Part shown: piece by piece, positions 1 to 10,191 of the stretch
Numbering within the stretch: position 1 is the first letter of the stretch
How the letters are laid out: every line of letters begins with the position of its first letter
Position numbers and translations under genes: made by a program
Source: Brachionus koreanus
Taxonomy: Eukaryota; Rotifera; Eurotatoria; Ploima; Brachionidae
NCBI GenBank assembly: GCA_016987375.1
Contig: PJRA01000114.1
Span: 1,131,972-1,167,380 of the forward strand
DNA: 35,409 nt
Direction of reading: 5' to 3'
Notes under the pieces: generated by a model
Database searches by the model: none
Seen by the model: only the letters and a program-made list of their open reading frames with translations
Told to the model about the DNA's origin: nothing

Positions 1-104
1 GACCTTCTCGATTTCAGAAATGTCTTTTTCAAGGAACGGACACCATGAACTAATGGCAAACTCTAAATGAGGTCTAACCAGTGCTGTATAAAGCATTCTC
101 AATT
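1..104 (-). mobile_element. Non-LTR retrotransposon (LINE) fragment, end of reverse transcriptase ORF
   Basis: Read on the minus strand from about 102 to 1, the translation contains LYTALVRPHLEFAISSWCPF followed by LEKDISEIEKV. This is the well-known block just after the RT palm in CR1/Jockey-type LINE ORF2 proteins (consensus like LYKSLVRPHLEYA.W.PY...DI..LE.VQ). The frame is open across the whole stretch and runs off the left edge of the window. Homology stops abruptly near 104, so the copy looks 5'-truncated there, as LINE copies usually are. Family assignment beyond CR1/Jockey-like is not possible from about 34 residues. Confidence 0.85.
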
Positions 105-2146
105 AATTTGAAAAAAATAAAAAAATAAATTTTTAATGAAATGGAATTAAAAGCGAAATTATTAAGAAAATTTAAAAAACTATTTTAGCCTTTAAGAAAC
201 GTAATGAAACGTTTTTAAACACGGAAAGTAAATTATGAAATAAATATATATGTCATTAAAGTAAGAAGTTTTTTTTCAAAAAATATTTTTATTTATTTTT
301 GTATGTACATGTACTAAAGGAAAATTTTGTTTTTTTTTATATTCAGTGTTCATTTTTTACTGACATGTCATTATTTTACTTTGTAGCATGACACTGAATT
401 GTTTCCAAGCCATTGAAGTCCCATTTAATCAATTTAATTTTTTTTTTTATTTAATTAAAGTTTAAGTCCCATGGACAAATTGAAATAAGAATAATAGACA
501 ATTAATTAAAAAATTCAGTTTGTTATATACAAAAAAATGATTAAGATTATTCAATATACATTATTCTATTAAATAAAAATAGTATTTTATCGAGTCGGTT
601 AGTCCAGAGTTGCTACATTTTAATATTTCATCATATTAAGAAATATATTGGCTAAAAAGAAATTCAATTTTTTTATGCAAATTAGATTAACTTAATATTT
701 AAATTCACAAAAAAGTATTCTTGACAAAAGAATGAATATAAAAAATGAATAATTTTTTATAGACTACAGTTAGCCGATTTTAAAGGCATCTATGACATGA
801 AATTCTCTTAAATATATGATCTTATGAATAAATAAAAAAACTGAGCTTATAATCAACCATCTTTACACATTAAACAATCGGAAATATCAATATTGTAAAT
901 AGTGGCTAGTCTAAACTTAATTTTTTACTTTTTTATGTAGTTAAATGGACAATTTAGTAGATTCCTTTTGAATGTAAATAGAATAATTTAAAATAAAAGA
1001 AAACTTACAAATAAAATAAAAACGACTACTTATAATGACCTTATATAATGATTACTAATTAAATATTGAAATAAGTTCACAAATAAATAACATTAGATAT
1101 TTTAACAAAGATTCATTATACGATAATGTTTAAAACGAATTTATTGTTAAGTTAAATTTGTCAGTTAAAATGTCTTTTTTTTTTTCAAATTGTTATCTAA
1201 CGGAACAAAATTTTATTTTTTTTTTTAAATAATCTGAATGAAGTTGTAAGAAGACATCTTTATAGATTAAAATGAAAAAAATTGAGTGATTCTTTCAAAA
1301 ATTAAACAGGGGCAAATATTCAATGTAAATCCTGTATTCCTCTTTGGCTTTAGTGCATTTTGAAAAGATTTTGCATTTTCATTAGCTGAATTTTACTTTT
1401 GATGCAACTAATTATGTTTTAATTTGTTGCACTTTGTTACACAACTAATTAAAAACTCTCAGAAAAAAAGTTATAAGATTAATAAGCATTAATTTTTGTT
1501 CTATTTTGTACTAAATTCACAAAACCATATTAAAATTAATCTTTGATTTGAATTTAATAGTTTTAATGTAACATGCTTACATGTTGTGCAAATTTATAAA
1601 ATATTTAAATTTCCAAAATATTTTCTCAATTTATTGATAACATCAATTTTTTGATTTTTTGATCCATTAGCTCATTTTATAAAATTTACCCCTATTAATT
1701 GAATAATACAACATCTAGAATGTCACAAAATTATTTAATTTATTTAATTTTATTTTAATTTATAAAAATGATGATTTACAAATACACAAAAAATTTTGGT
1801 ATTTTATTTTGTTACTTCAAAACTTATGATGATGTATCTAATTGATACATGTAAAATTTATAAAGTTAGACAAAAGTTTTTGATCTTTCTTCAATAAAAT
1901 TATTTGGCGTTTTTTTTTTATAATTTGAAGTTTTATATTTTTTATTTTTAATATATGATGAAAAATGAAAATAAGCTTTTTTTTGTTGAAATTTTGAATT
2001 AAATTTAAAACTCAAGAAATAAATTAATTGAAATAATTAAAAATCATAGCAAAAATTATTGAATAAATTCTAAATCGAACAAAATAATCATAAACTGATT
2101 AGAAAAAAAATTGTTAGAAACTAAATTTGGAAATTTTTATAGCAAC
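105..2146. other. AT-rich non-coding stretch
   Basis: About 2 kb with no open frame of useful length on either strand and only homopolymer A/T runs. I see no tRNA, no clear inverted-repeat element and no exon with recognisable protein similarity. Upstream exons or the promoter of the small plus-strand ORF at 2161 could lie here but cannot be shown. Confidence 0.5.
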
Positions 2147-2160
2147 AAGTAGCACTAGAA

Positions 2161-2478
2161 ATGATGAGTAGAGCTTATGCCAAATTTTTCTTCGACTCCA
2201 ATAAAGAGTCTATACTTCAAATAGTATTCAATATAATTGCTTATTCATGTCTCCTATGGATTTTGGTAATGATTCTTTCGTTAATCCGCATTATTTTATA
2301 TCTTTCAACGATTGTATCTGTAGTATATGGATTTAAGTTTTTTTTTGGCAAGTCAGAAAAATTCAGAAATTTTTCAAGACCAATTGCAAAAGGATTTATT
2401 ACTATGCTAAAAAATGTTCTCTCAAAAATTTATTCACTCGAAATAAATGATAAAAACCAATCTGGAAATGACAATTAG
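2161..2478 (+). CDS. Hypothetical small membrane protein (single ORF or last exon)
   Basis: Unrecognised 105-residue product. Residues about 20-62 are strongly hydrophobic and could form one long or two closely spaced membrane helices (around IVFNIIAYSCLLWILVMILS and LYLSTIVSVVYGF). A basic Lys/Arg-rich segment and a polar tail ending NDKNQSGNDN follow. An in-frame TAG lies just before the CAA-CAA codons at 2147, so ATG 2161 (or 2164) can be a real start. However, TTTTTATAG right before 2147 is also a good splice acceptor, so this could equally be the last exon of a longer gene. Its stop lies 14 bp from the stop of the minus-strand CLHC1-like gene, a tail-to-tail arrangement. An ORF of this length is unusual in such AT-rich sequence, but no family was recognised. 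Confidence 0.45.
   Translation: MMSRAYAKFFFDSNKESILQIVFNIIAYSCLLWILVMILSLIRIILYLSTIVSVVYGFKFFFGKSEKFRNFSRPIAKGFITMLKNVLSKIYSLEINDKNQSGNDN
2429..2434 (-). terminator. Candidate poly(A) signal of the CLHC1-like gene
   Basis: AATAAA on the minus strand (TTTATT on plus), 59 bp beyond the TAA at 2493-2495. A second AATAAA lies at 2395-2400. Both fall inside the convergent plus-strand ORF, so the two 3' ends would overlap if both are genes. AATAAA is common by chance in DNA this AT-rich. Confidence 0.35.
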
Positions 2479-2492
2479 ATTATTAATTTAAG

Positions 2493-5400
2493 TTATTCCT
2501 CTTCTATTATAGTTTTGTTATTTTGTTTATCATCTTTTACTACTTCAAACGATTCTTCAACCAAAGGTTCTTGAATAGTATCTTTTATCTTATTTTTGAT
2601 AGGATTAATTCTAGCACAGCTACCTTTAGACTTAATCGAATACAAATTTTGAAATTGATCACGTGATTTTATTGCTGTTTCTTTGGTAAACTGTTCTTCA
2701 TCTTGAGCCAAAAATGAGAACTTAATCAATGTTTCGTATGAAGTTTTAAGTTTATTTATTTCTTCTTTTTTAGTCTCATCTAAAATAATATATTAAATTT
2801 GATTATACAATAAAAATTTTTATTTATAAAAATACCTTTAGAAATTTTGACAATTTGGTCTTTAAGAAATTTTAGTCCATTTTCAGGTTGATCACTGTCT
2901 AAAAGTATTGAAACTATTTGATCAATTGGAATTGGACTTTTTTCTTTGGTCTTAATTTAATTTGATTAAAATTAGAAAAATTTTTTACTAGAAATTACTA
3001 AGTTTTCGACTATTAAATTAGCAAATTCAATTGAAGGTGAGCTTTTAAAAATTTTTAACCAATCCTGTATATTTAGATGCATTTCTTTATCTTTTAATAT
3101 TAAATCAAACATTGCTGTGTATTGTCCTAAAATTTAAATATAATTTTTAAGACCATTTTCTTAAACAATTTAAAATTTAAAGAAAAATAAAATTATATTT
3201 AAAAATTTTTAATATTTGAACTAATTAATTTGAATTATTGAAGGATCATCAAGATTCAGATTTTAATAAACTAGAGATTGTTATCTCGTGAACGATTCTA
3301 GCCTAAATGCTGAAAAAAAGAAAAAATAAGCTCAGATCTCACAATATTTACAGAAAAAAAATAAAATATTTTCAACCAAGATTTAATTTTCTCTCAACAA
3401 AATTGCGTCAACATGCAACATTTTATCACGAGATATTGTAAATGCACTTAATTTTAAGGCAAAACTAGACTTCTGGATGAAGGATATTTTTTGTTTCTTT
3501 GATTTTGGTTTGCCTAGGTTTTGCAAAAAAATTTATTTTATATTTTTCTTTTTTTAATCAGTTAATTTAATAAAAATTATTTTTATTTATTTTCTTGATA
3601 AATAACTTTAAAATAATCTCTTACCCAGTTTTGCTAGACACAAAGCAGCTCTAGATATGGCATTACATTCGTTGTATACGAATAGTGCTAATTCAATTGA
3701 GTTTTTCGGATTTTTGAAATTATATTTCGAATAGTCTTCGATGCATTTTCCGGCTTCAATTGAAAAAGTCAATCTAAAAATAATTAATAAAATTTAAAAA
3801 TTTAACACTAATAAATAAATTAATAAAATAAAATAAAAAAAATTTATAATATAAAGCTAATTTATTTTAATTTTAACTTTTTTAAAAACTAGAAAAAAAT
3901 CTTTAAACTTAAATTAATTTTGAATTTGTCGGAAACGGGAAAAATTTTAGAGTAAACAGATTTTTTTAGAGATTTCAGAATTTCTGGTCATATTATGTGG
4001 TTGTATGCTGAAAACAAGGCCAAACCGAACCTGTAAGTGCTATGTATGAGCTTTCAAATATATCACCAACTCAAACTGAATATGGAGTAATATTTTTAGC
4101 TAACTATCGAGGGATCTTCGATATCATAAAGTTATCTCGTTTAATATATATATTGGTCTTCGAGCACATTGCATAGTTCAAATATTTCTTTAAAATGTAA
4201 ATAGAAATTTTAGAAATTTTTGAAACTATATTTTAAAATTTTAACTTGATTTTAAAGTGAAATTTTGATTTTAATTTAATAAACGGGTTAACAAAAATAA
4301 TAAATTGTGTTTTAAATTGAACTCTCTATTTAAAAATTTTGTGTTGGTATTTTTGAAAAATCATAAAAAATCTATATACTTTTGATTTAAGAACAAAAGA
4401 TAAATTTTGAACTTGTTTATTTACTTTTTCAAAGCTATCCATCTTGATAATGTTTCTAATTTGTTATATCTTAAGGCAATTTTGATGCATTCAAGAGAAA
4501 TGGCTTCGTCAGGCTTAAATTGATCGTTGACCGAATCAATCAAAGCTTCACAGTAAACCATCAAAGGATCAGTCATGGAATCCATTTCTTTTTTATCGCT
4601 AATATCTTTAAAAATGTAATTTAATTTATTTATTTATTTTTTTATTAATTACTTTTAAAGCGATGCAATGTTTCCATATTTCTTAGGATATTTTTTGGAC
4701 TAGCAACAGCAAAATAAGCAGCATCAATATATTTTTCATTTTCAAATAAATCATTGAATTTTTCTATATGATCCAAAATAATTTCAGCTTCTTGTTCGAG
4801 ACCGAAATCTTCTGAATTATCCAATTCATCATCATATTTTTCTTAATAGCAAGTATATTTTTGTTTTTACTTAAAATATTTTATTTGATGATTACGGTTT
4901 TGTTGCTTTATTAAATTATTAATGATACATTTGGAGAGAGCGTCTTGTAAACTTGTATACTGTGTTTTATTTTCATAATAATCTTTGGCAACGTTAATTG
5001 CTAATTTGTACATTTGAAGTTTATTCTTGATAGAATAGCTTTGAATTTTTTTTTCATCTCGAACTTTTATTTTTTCTATTAATTGAATCTACACAAATAA
5101 ATTAATATGAAATCAAATAGATAAGAAAATTTACTTCAAGATCTTTTTTTTGCTGTTTGTTAGAATATTTTTCGGCTTGAGCAACACTTAAATCTTTAAT
5201 TTTGTGCTCAACTTCTTTTAGTAAAAAGTCCAAATGAACCAAATCTGTTGTTTTTTCCAAACTAAGACCTTTTGTTATTTTTTCAAAAAATTTAAAAAAA
5301 GTTTTTTTTTTTTTTAAATTACCTGATATTACAACTTTTTTGTTATCATCTTCTTCAGTTGTCTTTTTTTCATTGGAAATTAAAAATTCAAATTTATTTG

Positions 5401-8295
5401 TTGTCTTTTTTGGTCTGAATTTTTCATTCTTGCCGATTAATGACACTAATTTTTGTTCTAGTTCGTCACTAGTTAGTTTTATCTGGTCCAGCCTAAGAAA
5501 CATTTTAAAAAAATTTTTTCTTTTTTTTTATATTTTACTTTTTCCAAAATTCTAATTTGCTTTTTTCTAAATTAGATATTGTTGTTGGATAGGTCTTATA
5601 TTTAATCAAGTTATCTATTTTCTCTCTTATTTCTTTATTCTGGTTTTCAAATACATTTATGCAATATTCGTATCCTCTTTTGATGTCGATAAGTAAATTT
5701 CGATAAACCTGAGCATAATCTATAATCTAAACATTCATTTTAAAATTTAATGTTTCAATTGAAGAATTTAGATTATAAGGTTTTTTATAAGTTTAACATT
5801 TATTGATAATTAAAGTATTATGGCTGGACAAGAATCCATCAGATCTAGATTTTGTCAGATACGTATCGTCAGATAGTTAACTTTAATCCAAACAAATTCC
5901 CGTGTTTGACTATGTTACCATCAAATATTAAGCTTAAAGATGATTATTTTATGAATGTTTATAAAATTCCTAAAAGCTTATATTCATTTTATGGACTTAG
6001 CTGTAAATCAAAAGCTTCGAATTCTCAATTAAATGCTTTTCTATTCAAACAATATTTCGAATCGTCCTTTAGGTACTTACATGACAATATACACATATCA
6101 AATAGTTTATTAACTGAATAGAAATTAGACAAAATTTTCTCCTAAAAAGAATCACTGGTTTAAACAAATTTAGAAATTTTACTCCTTAAAATGAGGCACT
6201 TAAAATAGAATCAGTTAGTCAGATTTATTAAAAACACAAAATTTTATCCTTTAAACAAATGATGAGAAGCCCTATTTGTAAGGAAATATTCTTTTATATA
6301 AAGAAGTTTCAGTGAACTGAGAGCACATCAATTTTTAAGCAACTGAACTGCATAGAAAAAAGATCGTTTATCAGTTGCTTTGACTATGAACCAAAAAAAT
6401 AGCAAAATTGTTGATCGAATTCAGCCATAAGCATATAAATCCTGATTTAGTAGACTCTTTAAAATTTATAATTAACAAAACCAGGCAGATTATAGAATCT
6501 AATGAAAATTTTTTTTAATTTGTATAAATTAATTTTTTACTAAAAGTTGAATCCAGTCCATTGGGTGACATTCAGTCTCAAGATTGAGCCATTTGGCAAA
6601 TTAAAATTGAACTAATTAGAGGAGTTTTTATTTTTTATAGATAATGTAATTTCAAATTTAGCTTAAACTTAAAATAATAATAATAATCAAATTACAGAGA
6701 TGTCTTTTTGGCCCAAATTTCAACAACTTTGCATTATTCAACTTAATCAAGATAATTAAATAAAAAGTCCTCGTATACGCACTAATAGTTCAGACACTAA
6801 ATTTTTAGCACATCATTGGTATAGCTTATCTTGAACGTCTCTTTGAAGAGTTTCCTAAAGAGTCAAAGTGTCTAAAATTTGGTCAAGTTGCTACTAATGT
6901 AGTAATCATGACTACAGAAAAATCCAAAAAAAGTAGTCTTGAATAATTCAAATTTACTTGTTGAAAAAAGTAGTATGAAATTTTTTTATCTAACATTTTA
7001 TTTTGTTTACCTGATATTTTTAATAAAAATCTAAAATATCCGATAAATGTTTCATATCTGAGGCTTCTATTTTTTATCTGACAAAAAAAACATTATATCT
7101 TTTCAAATTTCAAAGTAGTTAAGGTATTATGGGTTTAGAGTCCTTTTGTATATTTGAATAAAGTATTTGATATGCTCATTAAAAATATATATATCCTTAT
7201 TGTCATTTTATTTTTAAAACTGATTCCAAAATTAAAAAAAAAAACTTATCGATGATTTATTTTAATTGATTAAGTGCTAGTGCAGTCTGTTTAAGTATAG
7301 ACACTGTTGATTAATTTTTGAATATTTTGGTTGAAGATCGTGTTTTATCACCTTAGGTTTAATTTTTTTTTTAAATTTTTATTTCTAAATGGTGAGCCAA
7401 ATTGGTGGTCAAAATAAAAAGCAAAGAGTCAACTATATCTTCAAAAGAGTCATTTGGCTCGTTTTATAAATTTTTAATCCCCAAATCTTTCAAACAGACT
7501 TTTTAAATCAATAAATCTTTCTTGAATTATAGCTGTCCTTTGCATACAAAAGGACCCCTTTTTCCAAAGCGAAGAAACATTTATTCTCTCTATTTTTATA
7601 ATAAAACAATCTAACATTTATTCAAATTTATATTATTTTGATCAAATTTTCTTTCAGTTAAGGTCATTTTATATTCTAAAATTTTGTTTTATAAAAATTA
7701 ATCACTCAGTAAGAATTATTTAATTTTTTAGAAAAATATTTTGAATAAAATAAACATGGCAAATGCCTGGTACTTCTAGTATTATTGAATAAGATAACTT
7801 AATATTTATTAAACCTCATATTTTTTGTATAGCTCCTAGTCTTTTAATTAATAAAAGATTATTCAAATAAATAAACACGCATAACCACCATGTTGCCTTA
7901 TCAATTGTACAAGTATAATGAAAGTAAAAATAATATTAAACTGACCATAACAAAAAATATTTAAAAATCAGTATAATAATTTTTGGTTTTGCATAAAATT
8001 GTTCAGTCTACTGACATACAGTCTTAAAAATTTGGATTCTTTCAGGAATTAAAAAAGATCTTAAGTTGGTAAAAAAACTTCAAAATTTTCTTTCAGATCT
8101 AATTCTAATGGGCATAGTTAGATTAGAAGAAACTTATTATTAAATAATTACCTTGTTAAGAGCCTCTCTGTAGACTAAAAATTGACTTCGTTTGTCAGTA
8201 GAAGCATGCTGTTCTAGTAAACTGAGCTCGTGGTCTATAAATCCGTTGACATGGAATACAAATTTATCATCATTTTCAGCTATTTCAACTTCCAT
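2493..8295 (-). CDS. CLHC1-like protein (clathrin heavy-chain linker domain protein 1), 11 exons
   Basis: Exons, 5' to 3': 8152-8295, 5539-5726, 5323-5492, 5135-5268, 4896-5088, 4653-4841, 4425-4605, 3625-3773, 2999-3126, 2836-2950, 2493-2779. All introns are GT-AG, phases agree throughout, and the sum is 1878 bp, giving 625 residues plus TAA. ATG at 8295 starts MEVEIAENDDKFVFHVNGF. Residues about 49-260 are Lys/Glu-rich and helical, starting with IIDYAQVYRNLLIDIKRGYE, which resembles the TSNAXIP1-type N-terminal domain. Residues about 270-540 are helical repeats of clathrin-linker type, for example SIELALFVYNECNAISRAAL and LGQYTAMFDLILKD. The tail is charged and ends in ESFEVVKDDKQNNKTIIEEE. 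Human CLHC1 is of similar length (about 586 residues) with these two domains; its function is poorly known. The exon structure is well supported. The family name rests on recalled domain order, not alignment; the alternative is an unnamed coiled-coil/helical-repeat protein. Confidence 0.6.
3127..3624. repeat. Intron 8 of the CLHC1-like gene with a TATCTCGTGA inverted repeat
   Basis: A 498-bp intron. TTATCTCGTGA near 3281-3291 is matched in inverted orientation by TCACGAGATA near 3426-3435, with AT-rich sequence between. The motif GGATC followed by TTATCTCGT also recurs in intron 7 near 4108-4140. This suggests remnants of one repeat family in both introns, but the boundaries and target duplications are unclear. 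Confidence 0.35.
3774..4424. repeat. Intron 7 of the CLHC1-like gene with related repeat remnant
   Basis: A 651-bp intron. It contains a small hairpin TATCGA...TCGATA at about 4098-4116, followed by GTTATCTCGT near 4131-4140. The order GGATC then TTATCTCGT matches the repeat-like part of intron 8. No coding sequence is visible. Confidence 0.3.
5852..6945 (+). pseudogene. Coding-like but broken plus-strand remnants inside intron 1 (unidentified)
   Basis: This lies in the 2425-bp first intron (5727-8151) of the CLHC1-like gene, on the opposite strand. Three stretches read like protein rather than random AT-rich DNA. One is open from 5852 to 6121 (89 codons, containing RQIVNFNPNKFPCLTMLPSN). 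A second, near 6390-6510, contains IEFSHKHINPDLVDSLKFI. A third, near 6811-6945, contains HIIGIAYLERLFEEFPKESK. Stops and frame changes separate them. I do not recognise the family. A decayed transposon ORF or a gene remnant would both fit; chance open frames remain possible. Confidence 0.3.
6946..8151. other. Remainder of CLHC1-like intron 1, no gene seen
   Basis: AT-rich intronic sequence up to the exon 1 donor (GTAATT, read on minus just below 8152). The only structure noticed is a small inverted pair, GAGCCAAAT near 7394-7402 and ATTTGGCTC near 7452-7460. No exon with consistent phase or recognisable similarity was found. Confidence 0.4.
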
Positions 8296-8379
8296 TTTTA
8301 CATAAAAAAAAACATAAGACCTGATAGTTTATTAGGAAAGTATTTTGGTATCTAAGGAAAAAAAATTAAAAAAATCATA

Positions 8380-8385
8380 TTTATT
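8380..8385 (-). terminator. Candidate poly(A) signal of actin
   Basis: AATAAA on the minus strand, 54 bp beyond the actin stop codon (TAA at 8439-8441). It is the first such hexamer downstream. It would end the actin transcript within about 100 bp of the start codon of the CLHC1-like gene at 8295. Confidence 0.45.
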
Positions 8386-8438
8386 TTAACAAATGTTTAG
8401 ATTAAAACAGATAAATAAATGTCTAACGCTAAAAAGAT

Positions 8439-9569
8439 TTAAAAGCATTTTCTGTGTACAATTGATGGACCTGATTCATTATAGTCTTCTTTAGATACCC
8501 ACATTGTTTGAAAAGTTGACAAAGAAGCCAGGATAGAACCACCAATCCAAACAGAATATTTTCTTTCGGGTGGAGCAATTATTTTTATTTTCATTGAGTT
8601 AGGAGCAAATATTGTTATTTCTTTTTGCATTCTATCTGCTATTCCTGTGTACATGGTTGATCCACCAGATAGGACAACATTTGAGTACAAATCTTTTCGT
8701 ATGTCAATGTCACATTTCATAATAGAATTGTAAGTAGTCTCTTGAACTCCTGCAACTTCCAGACCAAGCAATTGCGGGTTAAAAAGAGCTTCTGGGCATC
8801 TGAATCTTTCATTGCCTATAGTAATCACTTGGCCATCTGGAAGTTCGTAATTTTTTTCTAAAGTCGATGAAGAGGCCGCCATTTGCATCTCAGCTTCAAA
8901 ATCAAGTGCCACATAGCACAATTTTTCTTTGATATCTCTTACAATTTCTCTTTCAGCAGTGGTTACAAACGAATAACCACGTTCAGTCAAAATTTTAATC
9001 AAATAATCAGTCAAGTCACGACCAGCTAAATCAATCCTCATAATTGCATGAGGCAAAGCATAACCTTCATAAATTGGAACTGTGTGAGAAACACCATCAC
9101 CAGAATCTAAAACAACACCAGTTGTACGACCAGAGGCGTAAAGAGATAGGACAGCTTGGATAGCTACATACATTGCAGGCGTGTTAAAAGTCTCAAACAT
9201 AATTTGTGTCATTTTTTCCCTGTTGCCTTTCGGGTTAAACGGAGCCTCAGTGAGAAGTATCGGGTGTTCATCTGCTGCCACTCTTAATTCATTGAAAAAA
9301 GTGTGATGCCAAATTTTTTCCATGTCATCCCAGTTTGTTACAATTCCATGTTCGATTGGGTATTTTAGAGTAAGAATTCCTCTTTTAGATTGGGCTTCAT
9401 CTCCAACATATGAATCTTTTTGGCCCATGCCAACCATTACTCCTTGATGTTTAGGTCGTCCTACAATTGATGGAAAAACAGCTCTTGGTGCGTCATCACC
9501 AGCAAATCCAGCTTTGCACATACCTGAACCGTTATCAACTACAATAGCAGGAATTTCATCGTCACACAT
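8439..9569 (-). CDS. Actin, intronless, divergent isoform
   Basis: A complete 376-residue actin, the usual family length, in one exon. It should assemble into filaments and bind and hydrolyse ATP. Visible landmarks are the cytoplasmic-type start [20 protein letters not shown] (phosphate loop DNGSG), the D-loop [12 protein letters not shown], His in [15 protein letters not shown], the second phosphate loop [32 protein letters not shown], and the end [10 protein letters not shown] with the penultimate Cys. Unusual for such a conserved protein are many substitutions: GRPK for GRPR, FFNEL for [13 protein letters not shown] for NPKANREK, GDGVSHT for [21 protein letters not shown] for ALFQPSFLGMESAG, and MYTGIADR for MYPGIADR. 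No stop or frameshift is present, so it looks functional. AAATTAAG directly before AAAAAATG could be the acceptor of a 5'UTR intron; this is unproven. Confidence 0.97.
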   Translation of the reverse strand: MCDDEIPAIVVDNGSGMCKAGFAGDDAPRAVFPSIVGRPKHQGVMVGMGQKDSYVGDEAQSKRGILTLKYPIEHGIVTNWDDMEKIWHHTFFNELRVAADEHPILLTEAPFNPKGNREKMTQIMFETFNTPAMYVAIQAVLSLYASGRTTGVVLDSGDGVSHTVPIYEGYALPHAIMRIDLAGRDLTDYLIKILTERGYSFVTTAEREIVRDIKEKLCYVALDFEAEMQMAASSSTLEKNYELPDGQVITIGNERFRCPEALFNPQLLGLEVAGVQETTYNSIMKCDIDIRKDLYSNVVLSGGSTMYTGIADRMQKEITIFAPNSMKIKIIAPPERKYSVWIGGSILASLSTFQTMWVSKEDYNESGPSIVHRKCF

Positions 9570-9987
9570 TTTTTCTTAATTTAAAATCTAAATTAAATTT
9601 TAGATAAATTTGATCAACTTTTAAATTTAAGCTATCCTCATAATTGATTGATTTCTTAGAAATTATTGAAAAGAAAAATTTATTGCCGTAGTTTCGCAAT
9701 TAAAATTAAATTTTAGAGCCAAAATTTTATTACTTTTTTTTAAATAATTAAGATATTTTGAATACTGGAAAACTATTTTAAAATTTAAAAAAAGTATAGA
9801 TAATTGGTCAAAGAAGTTTACTGCAATAAAAATTATTACCATCAGTATCATTGAGGAGGCGAGGCGGTATCTGTAAGTGTTGCGAATATTAAAAAAATCA
9901 AAATAAAAGTTCAAAGTTTCAAATTTCATTTAGTAACTTAGGTTAAGATAAATTCAGTCTTGGTAATTTTCAAGACTTTTTACTTTT
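9570..9987. other. Upstream region of actin, no second gene seen
   Basis: About 420 bp between the actin start and the hAT-like element. It probably holds the actin promoter and 5'UTR. I searched by eye for a CArG box (CC, six A/T, GG) and found none. A minus-strand open frame here is hydrophobic, low in complexity and has no family resemblance, so it is not called. Confidence 0.4.
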
Positions 9988-9995
9988 ACCAAATT

Positions 9996-10183
9996 TAGTG
10001 TTTGACAGTGGCCAACCTAAACGGCCAATATGGACTGTGAATTGGCCAGTTTTAAGACCTACTGTATTTAACTTTTCAAGCCGGCCAATTCAAGGTCGCT
10101 CGCGGTCACTGGCCGTTTTTAGGCCGCTTAGACTGCCGGTCACGGTCTCGGCCAATTTTTTTTTTGGCCGGGCCCCAACACTA
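9996..10183. mobile_element. hAT-like miniature element (MITE), 188 bp
   Basis: The element begins TAGTGTTTGACAGTGGCC and ends GGGCCCCAACACTA. Its terminal heptamers TAGTGTT/AACACTA are inverted and fit the hAT end pattern TAGNG. It is flanked by ACCAAATT (9988-9995) and ACCAAATC (10184-10191), an 8-bp target duplication with one mismatch; 8 bp is the hAT hallmark. The inside is strikingly GC-rich for this window, with many GGCC and CGGCC motifs in both orientations. It is too short to encode a transposase, so it must have been moved by one elsewhere. A 79-codon open frame across it is an artefact of the composition. Confidence 0.8.
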
Positions 10184-10191
10184 ACCAAATC

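Noticed and set aside
4842..4895. Alternative donor TTTTAA/GTAAAA for CLHC1-like exon 5 (near 4870)
   Set aside because: It yields the wrong phase into exon 6; the donor AACC/GTAATC at 4894-4895 gives a 54-bp intron and an open frame.
5340..5555. 71-codon plus-strand open frame
   Set aside because: Antisense shadow of CLHC1-like exon 3, which has consistent splice phases and better composition.
6675..6690. Short AAT microsatellite
   Set aside because: Only about five repeat units, expected at this base composition.
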